Positions 45,317 to 55,854 of a DNA stretch of 64,000 nucleotides are shown here, piece by piece. The stretch comes from Lolium rigidum (Eukaryota > Streptophyta > Magnoliopsida > Poales > Poaceae), in contig NC_061510.1 of the NCBI RefSeq assembly GCF_022539505.1, positions 94,442,292 through 94,506,291 on the forward strand, read 5' to 3'. Under the pieces are notes generated by a model. The model saw nothing but the letters and a program-made list of their open reading frames with translations, had not been told where the DNA came from and did no database searches. Position numbers and translations under genes: made by a program. Every line of letters begins with the position of its first letter. Position 1 is the stretch's first letter.

Positions 45317-46478
45317 TGTGGTGACCCTGCATACCACTGCATGTTGTAGTATGCTAGTCGTTGATATAACATTCGCGAAGTACCATTCCGCAAATATTAG
45401 ATCCCTCAGAGTAGTACAACAGAACATAGCAAGGTCCATAACTCATTCACATATTATTACAATACACATACACAAGTCGTCTCGGAGCTCCTCTTGGGTC
45501 CTAAGAGGATATCTCCTGGGTTCGAGGTGAACCCATCTTAACTTACAATACCATTGTCTCCTTAAACAAAACATTTATTTAATCGAGCGACAACATGGTA
45601 AGAGTTCGTGCTGCTCGGCTACTACTACTCCTCGGATATCTCTAGGCTTGTTCTCCTCCGGAAGCCTCCCGGATCCGTAGACGATGATGTAGTCTACGCC
45701 TTCAACACCTCTCGAGAGGTCGGGTTCTTCATAGCCGATGATCTCGGCTCCTTCGATGTTGTCGTAGTCCTCCTCCGGACGATTCGGACAATCTAAGCAT
45801 GGGGTTTAAGAGTGGTATGAGTACGAGCGTACTCAACAAGTTCATTATAGATAAGAGGTGTTTAATGCACTAGCTACGATATTAGACCGGAAAGTCTAAT
45901 ACCAATGCAAGTTTTGGTAAACATTTCTTTAAGAGATTGCTTTTATTTCAAAGAGCTATGTCCGTCGGCCTTCACCGGTTTACTAGAACTTCATGGAGCT
46001 CCTTTCCGGCCGCGTTCGCAGTTCCTCAATCCCGGAACGGGGAGTGACGAGTCACGATTCTTTACACTCTGCGAGAGGTGTGTTGCTTTACCCATAAGAG
46101 ATCTTAACCTTGGTGCCAACCGAGTCTAGTTCTCGTCCACACTTCCTTTGGTGTGAGGCCCGGTATAAGGTCTAGCCAATCATGTTCCTCCGCTACCTCG
46201 AACACCCACCCTTTGTTGCATGCGCCGACCACGGGTCCACGTCGGTCCCATTATTCCCGTATTTCGGGGTGGACCCCGACCACGACAACGATGCTTGGGC
46301 TCTACCATACACTCCTACGCCGGTGGCTGCAACCCATCATAGACCGCAATACCGTGGGGACTTAAGGCTTCCCCAACCTACCGCTTGTTCTTCGAACGAC
46401 AAGTGTCTACGGATCGTGCCGTGGGGACTTAAGGCTTCCCCAGCCTACCGCTTGCCGCCGACGGAATAGTAGATCGCA
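45317..46478. repeat. Foreign repeat inside RT-F, possibly an LTR fragment
   Basis: It is bounded by TGTGGTGACCCTGC and AGATCGCA. It is unlike the surrounding RT-F sequence and separates the antisense ORF from the 3' LTR. It contains a local duplication: CCGTGGGGACTTAAGGCTTC occurs at about 46351 and 46420. No protein motifs. It has no target duplication, and the first 160 bp of the RT-F 3' LTR are missing at its right border, so a deletion accompanied the event. Family not identified. Confidence 0.5.
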
Positions 46479-46484
46479 TCTTGG

Positions 46485-47489
46485 ATTTAGAAGTTAGAGT
46501 TTTACTGAGTGCCGGTTCGGTGCCTTTTGAATTAGAAAAGTCCCCCGGGACTATAAATATGTATCTAGGGTTTATGAAATAAACAACAACCAACCTTCAC
46601 CACAAACCAATCTCGGCGCATCGCCAACTCCCCCGTCCCTGGGGTTTCTTGAGTTAAGCACCATGCGCCTAGATCGCATCTTGCGATCTAGGCGGCCTAC
46701 CTGATATCGTCGTCCATGCGTTGCTCGTACGGCCTTTTGATGGCGAGCAACGTAGTTATCATAGGTGTTTGGGTTTAGCATTGTTCATCGTATCATATGC
46801 TATCGTCGTGCAACCCTTAGGCATGCAGCAGCCCTTACGCCTATCTTGGGTGTAAGGCGGCACCACGCTGATCATGGTTTAGTCGTCCAGATCCGTTATG
46901 ACTGCTCCTTGTTCTTCAAGGATTAGTTTAATATCCGCATCGTTAGGCCTTACAAAGGGTTGGAGGATCCAGCGGCGCGTAGGGTGTAGTTTGCTAGCCC
47001 TAGACAGGATGTTCCGGGGATCAACCTCGTGTTGGTTTTTAGGCCCTGTCTAGGATCGGCTTACGATCATCGTACGCGGCCGCGAGGCCCATTCACGAGT
47101 AGGACGTTCCGATTATGCGGTGAAAACCCCAAATCGTAGTAGGCCGTTTTAGCTTTGCTTTGATCAAGTAGGACCACCATCTGATCGTACGCCTAGTACG
47201 CATCATGGGTGGATCGGCTCCTTGAGCCGATTCACATGATAACCTGAGAGCCGATCGAGGCTCGTATTTAATGTTTACGTGTATGCCACGCAGGAAACTA
47301 AGCGAGGCATTCTCCAACACCTTCCTGACCGTATAGGTCGGGTGGCACGCCTGCATCAGCATCGGACGTGCGTGCCGAGAGGCTTTGCGGGCCGTCGCTC
47401 GGAGGGACCAGGGCAAGCCGCATCCCGGGAGATTCCCTGGCTCTGACGGTGCTGCCTGCCGCCGCCCGCCGGTGGGTTTCGACCGCAAC
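46485..47489 (+). repeat. RT-F 3' LTR, 5'-truncated
   Basis: It matches the 5' LTR from about 39157 to its end. It keeps the TATA box (46550-46559) and the hairpin (46667-46693). It stops at GACCGCAAC; the last A of the LTR is not present and RT-G follows directly. Differences from the 5' LTR include ATGCGCC for ATGCTGCC at 46663-46669. Confidence 0.82.
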
Positions 47490-48161
47490 TTAAAGAAGAA
47501 ACTCACATAAAAGACATATTGTAAACATTATAAGACTCTACACCGTCTTCCTTGTTGTTCAAAACTCAATACTAGATATTATCTAGACTCTAGAGAAACC
47601 AAATATGCAAACCAAATTAGCAAGCTCTAAGTGTTTCTTCATTAATGGGTGCAAAGTATATGATGCAAGAGCTTAAACATGAGCACAAAAATTGCCAAGT
47701 ATCAAATTATCCAAGACATTTTAGAGTTACTACATGTAGTATTTTCCAATTCCAACCATATAACAATTTAACGAAGAAGAAACTTCGCCATGATTATTAT
47801 GAGTAGAGCCTAAGGACATACTTGTTCATATGCTACAGCGGAGCGTGTCTCTCTCCCACAAAGTGAATGCTAGGATCCATTTTATTCAAACAAAACAAAA
47901 ACAAAAATAAACCGACGCTCCAAGCAAAGTGCATAAGATGTGACGGAATAAAAATATAGTTTCAGAGGAGGAACCCGATAATGTTGNNNNNNNNNNNNNN
48001 NNNNNNNNNNNNNNNNNNNNNNNNNNNNNNNNNNNNNNNNNNNNNNNNNNNNNNNNNNNNNNNNNNNNNNNNNNNNNNNNNNNNNNGTGTATAAAACATG
48101 TAGATATCATCAATAAAGTAGCATGGAACATAAGAAATTATCGATACGTTGGAGACGTATC
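47490..48161 (-). mobile_element. RT-G: minus-strand fragment related to RT-B, with a gap
   Basis: On the minus strand, the first 75 bases (48161 down to 48087) are an LTR start TGATACGTCTCCAACG. After the gap the sequence matches RT-B internal positions from about 7063 to 7540 and is cut at 47490 against the RT-F LTR end. Most of the LTR and internal region must therefore lie in, or have been lost at, the gap. The bases after 48161 read GGCCC, the same pentamer that RT-B duplicated when it entered an RT-A-type LTR, but the partner cannot be seen. Confidence 0.7.
47989..48086. other. Assembly gap
   Basis: A run of about 100 N. The sequences on either side belong to one element but to distant parts of it, so the true missing length is probably more than 1 kb. 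Confidence 0.97.
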
Positions 48162-48871
48162 AGGCCCGAGTGCCATGATTTCAGATCTGAACATGTTATT
48201 GATTCATGAAGATATTCATTGTTTTATGATCTTACCTGCAAGTTGTATACACATATTGTTGTCCGGAACCCGAGGCCCCAAAGTGACAGAAATTGGGACA
48301 ACCGGAGGGGAATGCGGTGATGTGAGGATCACATGTGTTCACGGAGTGTTAATGCTTTGCTCCGGTACTCTATTAAAATGAGTACCTTAATTTCCAGTAG
48401 TTTCCCTAGAGGCCCGGCTGCCACCGGCTGGTAGGACAAAATATGTTGTGCAAGTTTCTCATTGCGAGCACGTACGACTATATACGGAACACATGCCTAT
48501 GGATTGATTAGTACTTGGATACCGCTTTATTATTATCTGAAAATGCCCTACCTTGATTGTTACATGAATTCTCTCATCCATGCAACGCCCGTTCATCCAT
48601 CCCTGTGCCTACGGTATTTTAAACTTGTTGTTTACTAAAATCACTACTGCTGTCTTTGTTACACTGCTGCTGTTATTTCACTACTCTTACTGCTATAAAA
48701 CTGTTGCTACTGATAAACTCTTGCGAGCAAGTCTGTTTTCAGGTGCAGCTGAATTGACAACTCCGCTGTTAAGGCTTACAAGTATTCTTTGGCTCCCCTT
48801 GTGTCGAATCAATAAATTGGGTTTTACTTCCCTCGAAGACTGTTGCGATCCCCTATACTTATGGGTCATCA
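48162..48871 (+). repeat. RT-H: 3' half of an RT-A-type LTR
   Basis: It begins GGCCCGAGTGCCATG and ends CTTATGGGTCATCA, the 3' end of a TGAT...ATCA LTR. It is a near-identical inverted copy of 49534-50243. Confidence 0.8.
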
Positions 48872-49533
48872 CAAAGCTGGGCACGTTATTCCATATCCTT
48901 TACGCGTCCAAGCTTTACTGAAAAGTACAAGCCCTGATATGCATTTATCGGATGACCTACGAAGACTTGCAAGAAACTTCGGCAGAAGAAGACATTCGAA
49001 TGGCACAACTTGAGTCTACACACGGATTGCAAGCATCCGTATCTAGACTCGGAGGCTACTCCCATCGGGAGCGCTGAACGCGCACCCGATAAAAGAAGAT
49101 GAAGCTGTTACAAGATGGACAAGAACAATCAAGGCAGAAGAACGTTCGGTGAAGACATGCTTTAGTCTCTACCCGAAAAATCTTCGGCTAGACACTCGGG
49201 GACTACTGACGTGGGCATTACCCTTCGGGTAACCGACATTGCCCTATCCTGTGCGGCCCAGCTGGAGGCCCATGAAGATACCCGATGGCAAGGTGGGCCA
49301 CTAGGACGGTGCCGAAGAAGATTCCTTGAAGACCAAGACGAAGAGGAGCCGAACAAGGAAAGTTTAGGGCTAGGTCTCTTGTAAACCTAGTCGTACCCGG
49401 ACAGATCTCTTGAGACCTGCCCCCTATATAAGGACCAGGAGAGGGACTGCCGAGGGACACAATCAATCTTAGCAACTTTAGCCATCAGAAGTCTAGAGCT
49501 AGGTCGACGTAGCACTTAGCTTCTCGACGAGAT
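48872..49533 (+). mobile_element. RT-I: fragment of another gypsy-type element
   Basis: The piece 48872-49206 is the 3' end of an internal region finishing in a polypurine-like tract (TCGGGGACTAC), followed by an LTR start TGACGTGGGCATTACCC at 49207. A TATA box CTATATAAGG lies at 49424-49433. The LTR is cut at 49533 by RT-J. Family not identified. Confidence 0.6.
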
Positions 49534-50930
49534 TGATGACCCTCAAGTATAGGGGATTGCAACAGTCTTCGAGGGAAGTAAAACCCAATTTATTTATTCG
49601 ACACAAGGGGAGCCAAATAATATTTGTAAGCCTTAACAGCGGAGTTGTCAATTCAGCTGCACCTGGAAACAGACTTGCTCGCAAGAGTTTATCAGTAGCA
49701 ACAGTTTTATAGCAGTAGGAGTAGTGAAATAACAGCAGCAGTGTAACAACGACAGCAGTAATGATTTTATTAAACAACAGGATTGAAATACTGTAGGCAA
49801 AGGGATGGATGAACGGGCGTTGCATGGATGAGAGAATTCATGTAACAATCAAGGCAGGGCATTTGCAGATAATAATAAAACGGTATCCAAGTACTAAACA
49901 ATCCATAGGCATGTGTTCCGTATATAGTCGTACGTGCTCGCAATGAGAAACTTGCACAACATCTTTTGTCCTACCAGCCGGTGGCAGCCGGGCCTCTAGG
50001 GAAACTATCGGAAATTAAGGTACTCATTTTAATAGAGTACCGGAGCAAAGCATTAACACTCCGTGAACACATGTGATCCTCACATCACCGCCTTCCCCTC
50101 CGGTTGTCCCAATTTATGTCACTTTGGGGCCTCGGGTTCCGGACAACAATATGTGTATACAACTTGCAGGTAAGATCATAAAACAATGAATATCAACATT
50201 AATCAATAACATGTTCAGATCTGAAATCATGGCACTCGGGCCCTAGTGACAAGCATTAAGCATAACAAGTTGCAACAATATCATAAAAGTACCAACTACG
50301 GATACTAGGCACTATGCCCTATCAATCTTATGACTATTACATGATCAATCTCATCCAATCCCTACCATCCCCTTCAGCCTACAGCGGGGGAATTACTCAC
50401 ACATGGATGGGGCAAGCATGGCTGGTTGATGGAGAGGCGTCGGTGGTGATGATGGCGATGATCCCCTCCAATTCCCCGTCCCGGCGGAGTGCCAGAACGG
50501 AGTTTCTGGTCCCGATATGGAGTTTCGCGATGGCGGCGGAGTTCTGGACGTCTTCTGGAAATATGGTCGAACCCCCTGGCGTTTTTAGGTCGAAAGGGTT
50601 ATGTAGCTGAAAGGATAGCGCCGGGGGGCGGCCGAGGCGCCCTCACCATAGGGCGGCGCGCCCCCCCTCCATGCCGCGCCGGCCTATGGTGTGGGGGCCG
50701 TGGGCCCCCTGGCTCGCCCTTTTGGCCTCGTAAGTTCTTTGTGAAAATAGGCCCATTGCGATTATTTCCGGGGATTTTCCTGAAAGTTGAGTTTCTGCAC
50801 AAAAACAAGACAACGATGCAATTCTGCTGAAAACAGCGTTAGTCCGTGTTAGTTGTGTCCAAAATACACAAATTAGAGGCAAAACAATAGCAAAAGTGTT
50901 CGGGAAAGTAGATACGTTTTGGACGTATCA
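49534..50930 (-). repeat. RT-J LTR
   Basis: On the minus strand from TGATACGTCCAAAACGTATC (50930) to CTTGAGGGTCATCA (49534), 1397 bp. The GC hairpin lies at 50645-50690. Confidence 0.85.
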
Positions 50931-52345
50931 ACTCCCCCAAGCTTAGCTTATTGCTTGTCCTCAAGCAATTCAGTTAACAACTGAGTGCGATAAAAGAACT
51001 TTCACGAACACATTTGTTCATATGATGTAAATATTCTCATGATATGGGCAAGTACTTAAGCAATTCATAATAAGATACATGCAAATAAAGTAATCTAATA
51101 GCTATGACAATCATGAAAGAGATACCAACAAACTAATAACAAGCATCATGAAACACTTCCATAAGCAGGATTGCAATGTTCATAAAAAGATATGATAAAG
51201 TGGTATCTCGCTTGCCTGTATTTGTACAGCAAAACATAAATGCCCAGGCACCTCTGAATTTCATGGAAAGACTAGAAGTAAAGATTATCAAAGATAAAAG
51301 CATCAAAGTTATACCACAACTGATCATATTTTGGGACAAGCATATTATACTAAGAATGAAAGTTATGCTCTCAAGAAGGTGCTCAAAGAAAGGATGGTGA
51401 CTCAATCATAAAAGTAAAAGATTGACCCTTCGCAGAGGGAAGCAGGGATTAACATGTGCTAGAGCTTTTCAATTTTTTTCAAAGACGAAGTAAAATTATT
51501 TTGAGAGGTGTTTGTTGTTGTCAACGAATGATAGTGGGTACTCTAACTACCTCGCCAACCAGACTCTCAAGAGCGGCTCCCATGAAGGACGTTATCTCTA
51601 CCAGCAAGGTAGATCACCCTTCTTCTCTTTTGTTTACACATGCATTTTAATTTCATTATGGATGACACTCCCCCCAACCTTTGCTTACACAAGCCATGGC
51701 TAACCGAATCCTCGGGTGCCTTCCAATATTCACATACCATGGAGGAGTGTCTATTTGCAGGTTAAGTTGCTTACTGATAAATCAGGGCAATACATGTGAA
51801 GAGAATTATTGATGAAAGTTAATTAATTGGGGCTGGGAACCCCGTTGCCAGCGCTTTTTGCAAAATTATTGGATAAGCGGATGTGCCACTAGTCCATTGG
51901 TGAAAGTCTGTCAGAAGTAAATGACAAGGTTGAAAGATAAACACCACATACTTCCTCATGAGCTATAAAACATTGATACAAATTGAGAAGTAGTTTGAAG
52001 GTTTAAAGGTAGCACATGAGAATTTACTTGGAATGGTTTGAAATGCCATGCATAGGTATTTATGGTGGACACTTTGGAATAACTTGGTTTTCAGGTATTT
52101 GGAAGCACGAGCAGCGTTCCCGCTCAGTACAAGTAAAGGCTAGCAATAGACTGGAAAGCGACAATCAAGAGAACAATAACTGTAATAATCATGCTTGCGA
52201 CAAAATAAAATTAACGGAGGCATAAAAGTGATACAAGAACTCTGAAGCAAAGTAAATCATCGAGGCTTAATTTACTTTTGTCTAGTCATATGCATGCGTG
52301 AGCATGTGCCAAGTCGATTCGAGTGAATTATTCAGAGGAGGATAC
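49534..52345 (-). mobile_element. RT-J: 3' part of an RT-A-type element, minus strand
   Basis: The 3' LTR occupies 49534-50930 and the 3' noncoding region 50931-52345, both on the minus strand. The tract TAAGCTTGGGGGAGT adjoins the LTR. The internal region carries the same module as RT-A 2340-3010. It is cut at 52345 by RT-K. No coding sequence is visible in the retained part. Confidence 0.8.
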
Positions 52346-52710
52346 TGATACGTCTCCAACGTATCTATAATTTCTTATGTTCCATGCTAGTTTTATGACA
52401 ATACCTACATGTTTTGTTCACACTTTATGATGTTTTGATGCATTTTCCGGAACTAACCTATTAACAAGATGCCGAAGCGCCAGTTCCTGTTTTCTGCTAT
52501 TTTTGGTTTCAGAAATCCTACAAAGAAAATATTCTCGGAATAGGATGAAATCAACGCCTAGAATCTTATTTTTCCACGAAGCTTCCAGAGAGCCAGAGAG
52601 GGACCAGAGGGGAGCCCTGGGGGCCCCACCCCACAGGGCGGCGCGGCCTTGCCCCTAGGCGCGCCCCCCTATGGTGTGGGACCACCAGGTCCCCTCCGAC
52701 ACTACCCTTC
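52346..52710 (+). repeat. RT-K: 5' fragment of an RT-B/RT-D-type LTR
   Basis: It begins TGATACGTCTCCAACG and carries the hairpin at 52631-52674, then stops before the TATA region at 52710, where a different element begins. Confidence 0.78.
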
Positions 52711-53020
52711 TGTAATATCCCAGGATTTGGGGTTACAAAAAGAGAGGAAACAAATGTGTGCATTGCATTCATGCATAGAAAATCCGGGGAATTTTCGCGC
52801 TTTTGTTTAAAACTGACAAAGGGATCGAGGTTTCTCTTGCATCGGTGGAATTGAGTTAGTCATCGATGTGAGTGCGACAAATTTCGACATGACCTTTGTG
52901 AAATCATGTGTTTTGGGGGGAACAATTTGAATTCAAATTCGAATATGAAAGATAGAAATTCAAATAAGAATTTCAATTGGAATTTGAATTCTAAACCATT
53001 ATGCCACATAATATAATGAA
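52711..53020. repeat. Repeat Z, left segment
   Basis: It starts TGTAATATCCCAGGATTTGG. On the minus strand this would be an element end, ...GATATTACA. It continues on the far side of the MULE at 61025. The last 237 bases are duplicated at 60788-61024. Unclassified. Confidence 0.55.
52784..53020 (+). repeat. 237-bp direct repeat, left copy
   Basis: From CCGGGGAATTTTCGCGC to ATAATATAATGAA. By direct comparison it is identical, base for base as far as I can see, to 60788-61024. The two copies immediately flank the MULE. Confidence 0.92.
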
Positions 53021-53165
53021 GGGATTTCTATTTTCATGCCCCTGGTTCGTTAGTTGTACTCAGTTTTCCCCAGTCCCTTAGTTTTTCCTCAGTTTTCCCC
53101 TCCTCTAGTTTGAAACACGCACAAGTGCCGGAACGGCCGGTAGCCGTCGGGTCGAGGCCTTGACC
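53021..53165 (+). repeat. MULE left terminal inverted repeat
   Basis: It begins GGGATTTCTATTTTCATGCC. The inverted match to the right end runs through GCCTTGACCGTTA at about 53157-53169, with small indels. The outermost 10 bases are less well matched than the rest. Confidence 0.8.
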
Positions 53166-53309
53166 GTTAGTCCGACCGGGTGGGGCCGCACAGGGCAGCT
53201 CCTCCCCGACCGTCTCGTGCCGACGGGTAGGGTCGGGAGACACGTCGGAGCAGCCATCCATCTATCGCCGACGTGTGGGCCGTTTTATTTTTCATGATTT
53301 TATATGCGG

Positions 53310-54036
53310 TGCCGCCAATGACAAATGGGGCCGCTCTATAGGGCTGCCGCAGCCAATGACCAAGTGGGGTCGTATATTTTTCAGTAAAAGACATATATTG
53401 CCGCTCCGTAGGGCTGCCGCAGCCAATGACCAAGTGGGGTCGTCTATTTATTTAGGGAAACTCATATATTGCCGCTCCGTGGGGCCTCCGCAGCCAATGA
53501 CCAAGTGGGGTCGTCTATTTTTCAGAAAAGACATATATTGCCGCTCCGTGGGCTGCCGCAGCCAATGACCGAGTGGGGTCGTCTATTTATTTAGGGAAAC
53601 TCATATATTGCCGCTCCGTGGGGCCTCCGCAGCCAATGACCAGTGGGGTCGTCTATTTTTCAGGAAAAGACATATATTGCCGCTCCGTGGGCTGCCGCAG
53701 CCAATGACCAGTGGGGTCGTCTATTTATTTAGAGAAACTCATATATTGCCGCTCCGTGGGGCCTCCGCAGCCAATGACCGGTGGGGTCGTCTATTTTTCA
53801 GGAAAAGACATATATTGCCGCTCCGTGGGCTGCCGCAGCCAATGACCGGTGGGGTCGTCTATTTATTTAGAGAAACTCATATATTGCCGCTCCGTGGGGC
53901 CTCCGCAGCCAATGACCAAGTGGGGTCGTCTCATTTTTCAGGAAAAGACATATATTGCCGCTCCGTGGGCTGCCGCAGCCAATGACCAGTGGGGGTCGTC
54001 TATTTATTTAGAGAGAAAAAATCATATATTGCCGCT
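53310..54036 (+). repeat. Higher-order minisatellite in the MULE
   Basis: About ten tandem units of 68-74 bp, marked by GCCGCTC at roughly 53399, 53471, 53540, 53610, 53679, 53748, 53817, 53885, 53957 and 54031. From the second unit on, two versions alternate: one with TTTATTTAG and CTCATATATTG, the other with TTTTTCAGGAAAAGACATAT. The true period is therefore a dimer of about 139 bp. Every unit has GCAGCCAATGACC, a CCAAT-box core. Frames run through it because 69 is divisible by three; it is not coding. Confidence 0.88.
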
Positions 54037-54434
54037 CTGATATATGTCTTTAGAGAATATCATTGAGAGAAGCAACAAGTTCGCTAATTAATTATTCTTA
54101 AGCTAGACCGGAGAACCGCTGGCAGCTCGTTCCACACCGTCGGACGGAGCAGCCATCGCCGGCGCCTCGTCGCGCCGCCGGCTCCGTCCCCGGCGGCGTC
54201 GGACGAACTGCGGTGCTGCACGTCAACCACGGCTCCAGCACTTGTTTCGTCTGCACGCATTGTACCCACCGCAGGAAAGTCCGCCGCAAGCAGATCCGCC
54301 GCCCACGACGACCGGGATTTTTTCCACGCACCAATTGGTATAGCTTGGTAAGACCTCCGCTTCTGCCTCCCCCGCCCCCTAATCGATTCGGTTCCCGTAA
54401 TTTATTGGAGTTTGCAGGTACGAAATAGTCCTCA

Positions 54435-54972
54435 ATGTCTCGTCGTAGCGGGTACACCGGCGAGGGTGGGGATTCGATCATGTCGTGGCCACGTTCTACT
54501 TCTCCTACCTCGTCGGAAGTGCAGGTATATAGCTTTAGCTCTCTGTACTGCCGTTGAATTTGAAGTTCCGCCATGGCCTATTGGGGTGATTTCAGTTGTT
54601 CTTTTTTCCATTATTGTTACAGTTAGCCAGGCAAGCCGATGATCCATGGTACATTGCATACCAAGATGAATCAACCCGGTGGTGTAGCCAGAGGATGGAT
54701 TTGGAGGAGAAGGTGGCCAATTTAGGTGATGAATTGGCCCGTAAAAACCCGATGATATTCGAGCCGAAGCGTATTGTGGAGGAAGAAAAGAAGAATTCGA
54801 GCTTATTCGCAAGGAGAAGTTGAGAGTTGAGACAGATCTTGCCGTATTTGATCAAGTGGTAGAAAATCTAGAACATGAACTTAAAGTGATGGGAGAGGAG
54901 AAAAGTAGATTCATCCGTGCAGCTTTATTAGGTGTCATCCCCTGTCCTAGCAGCTTATGTGGTTCTCGGTAG
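54435..54972 (+). pseudogene. Second MULE gene: small coiled-coil protein, opposite strand
   Basis: Exon 1, 54435-54524, starts MSRRSGYTGEGGDSIMSWPR and ends at a GT donor. Exon 2 begins at 54623 after TTGTTACAG (LARQADDPWYIAYQDEST) and continues as a charged helix (MDLEEKVANLGDELARKN). A one-base shift near 54795 is needed to follow it through ELIRKEKLRVETDLAVFDQV to the TAG at 54970-54972, giving about 145 residues. An upstream spliced leader is possible, with donor at 54349 and acceptor at 54417. It faces the transposase gene convergently, as mudrB faces mudrA in maize MuDR, but I see no similarity that would prove relationship. It could also be a captured host fragment. The CCAAT-rich minisatellite lies just upstream. 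Confidence 0.5.
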
Positions 54973-55290
54973 ACGATTTAGTATAGAATTGTTATTCAGC
55001 AGATGGCTCTAACCACTCGTATTTTGTTGTGGCTCTAAGCACTCGTATTTCGGTGTACAATTTCCTACTTGTGCTAAGTAATGCGCACGATAATTTTAGC
55101 ATGCATGAACATTTTATAAAAGTGAAGGGATCCCAAAAGTGAAAGCATGTACCAGCCTCCGGATCAAATACATATCAATATCTTCCCAATCAAGTTGGGA
55201 TAGAATTCAAATCATACATACGGATGTACATGGACACATCAAGAACGTGAAGAAGCTTTTTTTGAGACGGAGGTAGTAGTTCGAACAATT

Positions 55291-55713
55291 TTATCCCATT
55301 TGGAAATTGAAAAATACAAATTTATAATAATTTATCCTAATTTGCGGCGTCGAACACGGCCGCGCAGCGATGGGCAAGAAAGGCCGGGACGACGGGCGGG
55401 CTGAGGGGTGGTCATCTGCGCCATCAAACGTTGAAGCGATGTTATCGGCGATGGCTTCAATGTTCGTGGCATCGATGACCAGTGTCGGAACCGCCGCTGT
55501 CTTGGTGTACTTCATCAGCGACGGATCCGCGGAGGGCTGGATCGGCGGCTTTGCAGCGCGGTTGTAGACGATGGCTTCAATCGTCTTGGCATCGATTCGC
55601 ACTCTCGGCACCGGAAGTGAGACATCAACAGGCTCCGACATTGAAGGCTGGGTCTGCGCCGTGGAAGCGATGTTGTAGGCGATGGCTTCAATGTTCGTGG
55701 CATCGATGACCAC
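55291..55713 (-). other. Minus-strand frame with a three-fold repeated segment
   Basis: A 140-codon frame contains three related segments: VIDATNIEAIAYNIAST, VRIDAKTIEAIVYNRAA and VIDATNIEAIADNIAST. The DNA is also repeated at about 55430-55480, 55560-55590 and 55670-55715, so it may be a simple tandem repeat with an open frame. It has a weak start and no known domain. I do not claim it as a gene. Confidence 0.35.
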
Positions 55714-55854
55714 CTGCCGGCACGGCCGCCGTCTTGGTGTTCTTCATCATTCAACGGATCTAAGAATAGAATCGAAAGTGAGACAGAGAGAGACATTTCA
55801 ACTATTTCTGACGGTTAGATCCTCACCGGCACTCTTAGATCCACGGCGCACGCA

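Larger units (their letters stand above)
39000..47489 (+). mobile_element. RT-F: Tat-lineage gypsy element (Fatima-like) without RT and integrase
   Basis: 5' LTR 39000-40163, primer site, gag, protease to about 43530, a long noncoding stretch, an antisense ORF (44646-45161), a foreign insert (45317-46478) and a partial 3' LTR (46485-47489). The coding region between protease and the antisense ORF has no reverse transcriptase or integrase. The name is from memory of the LTR and gag. The left flank is Angela, the right flank RT-G, and no target duplication joins them (ATGGT at 38995-38999 has no partner after 47489). Confidence 0.8.

Noticed and set aside
53275..54040. Plus-strand frames with repeated ILPLRG and QPMT words, or a possible CRISPR-like array
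   Set aside because: The units are about 69 bp, contiguous, without distinct spacers. The frame stays open only because the unit length is a multiple of three. It is a eukaryotic minisatellite inside a MULE.
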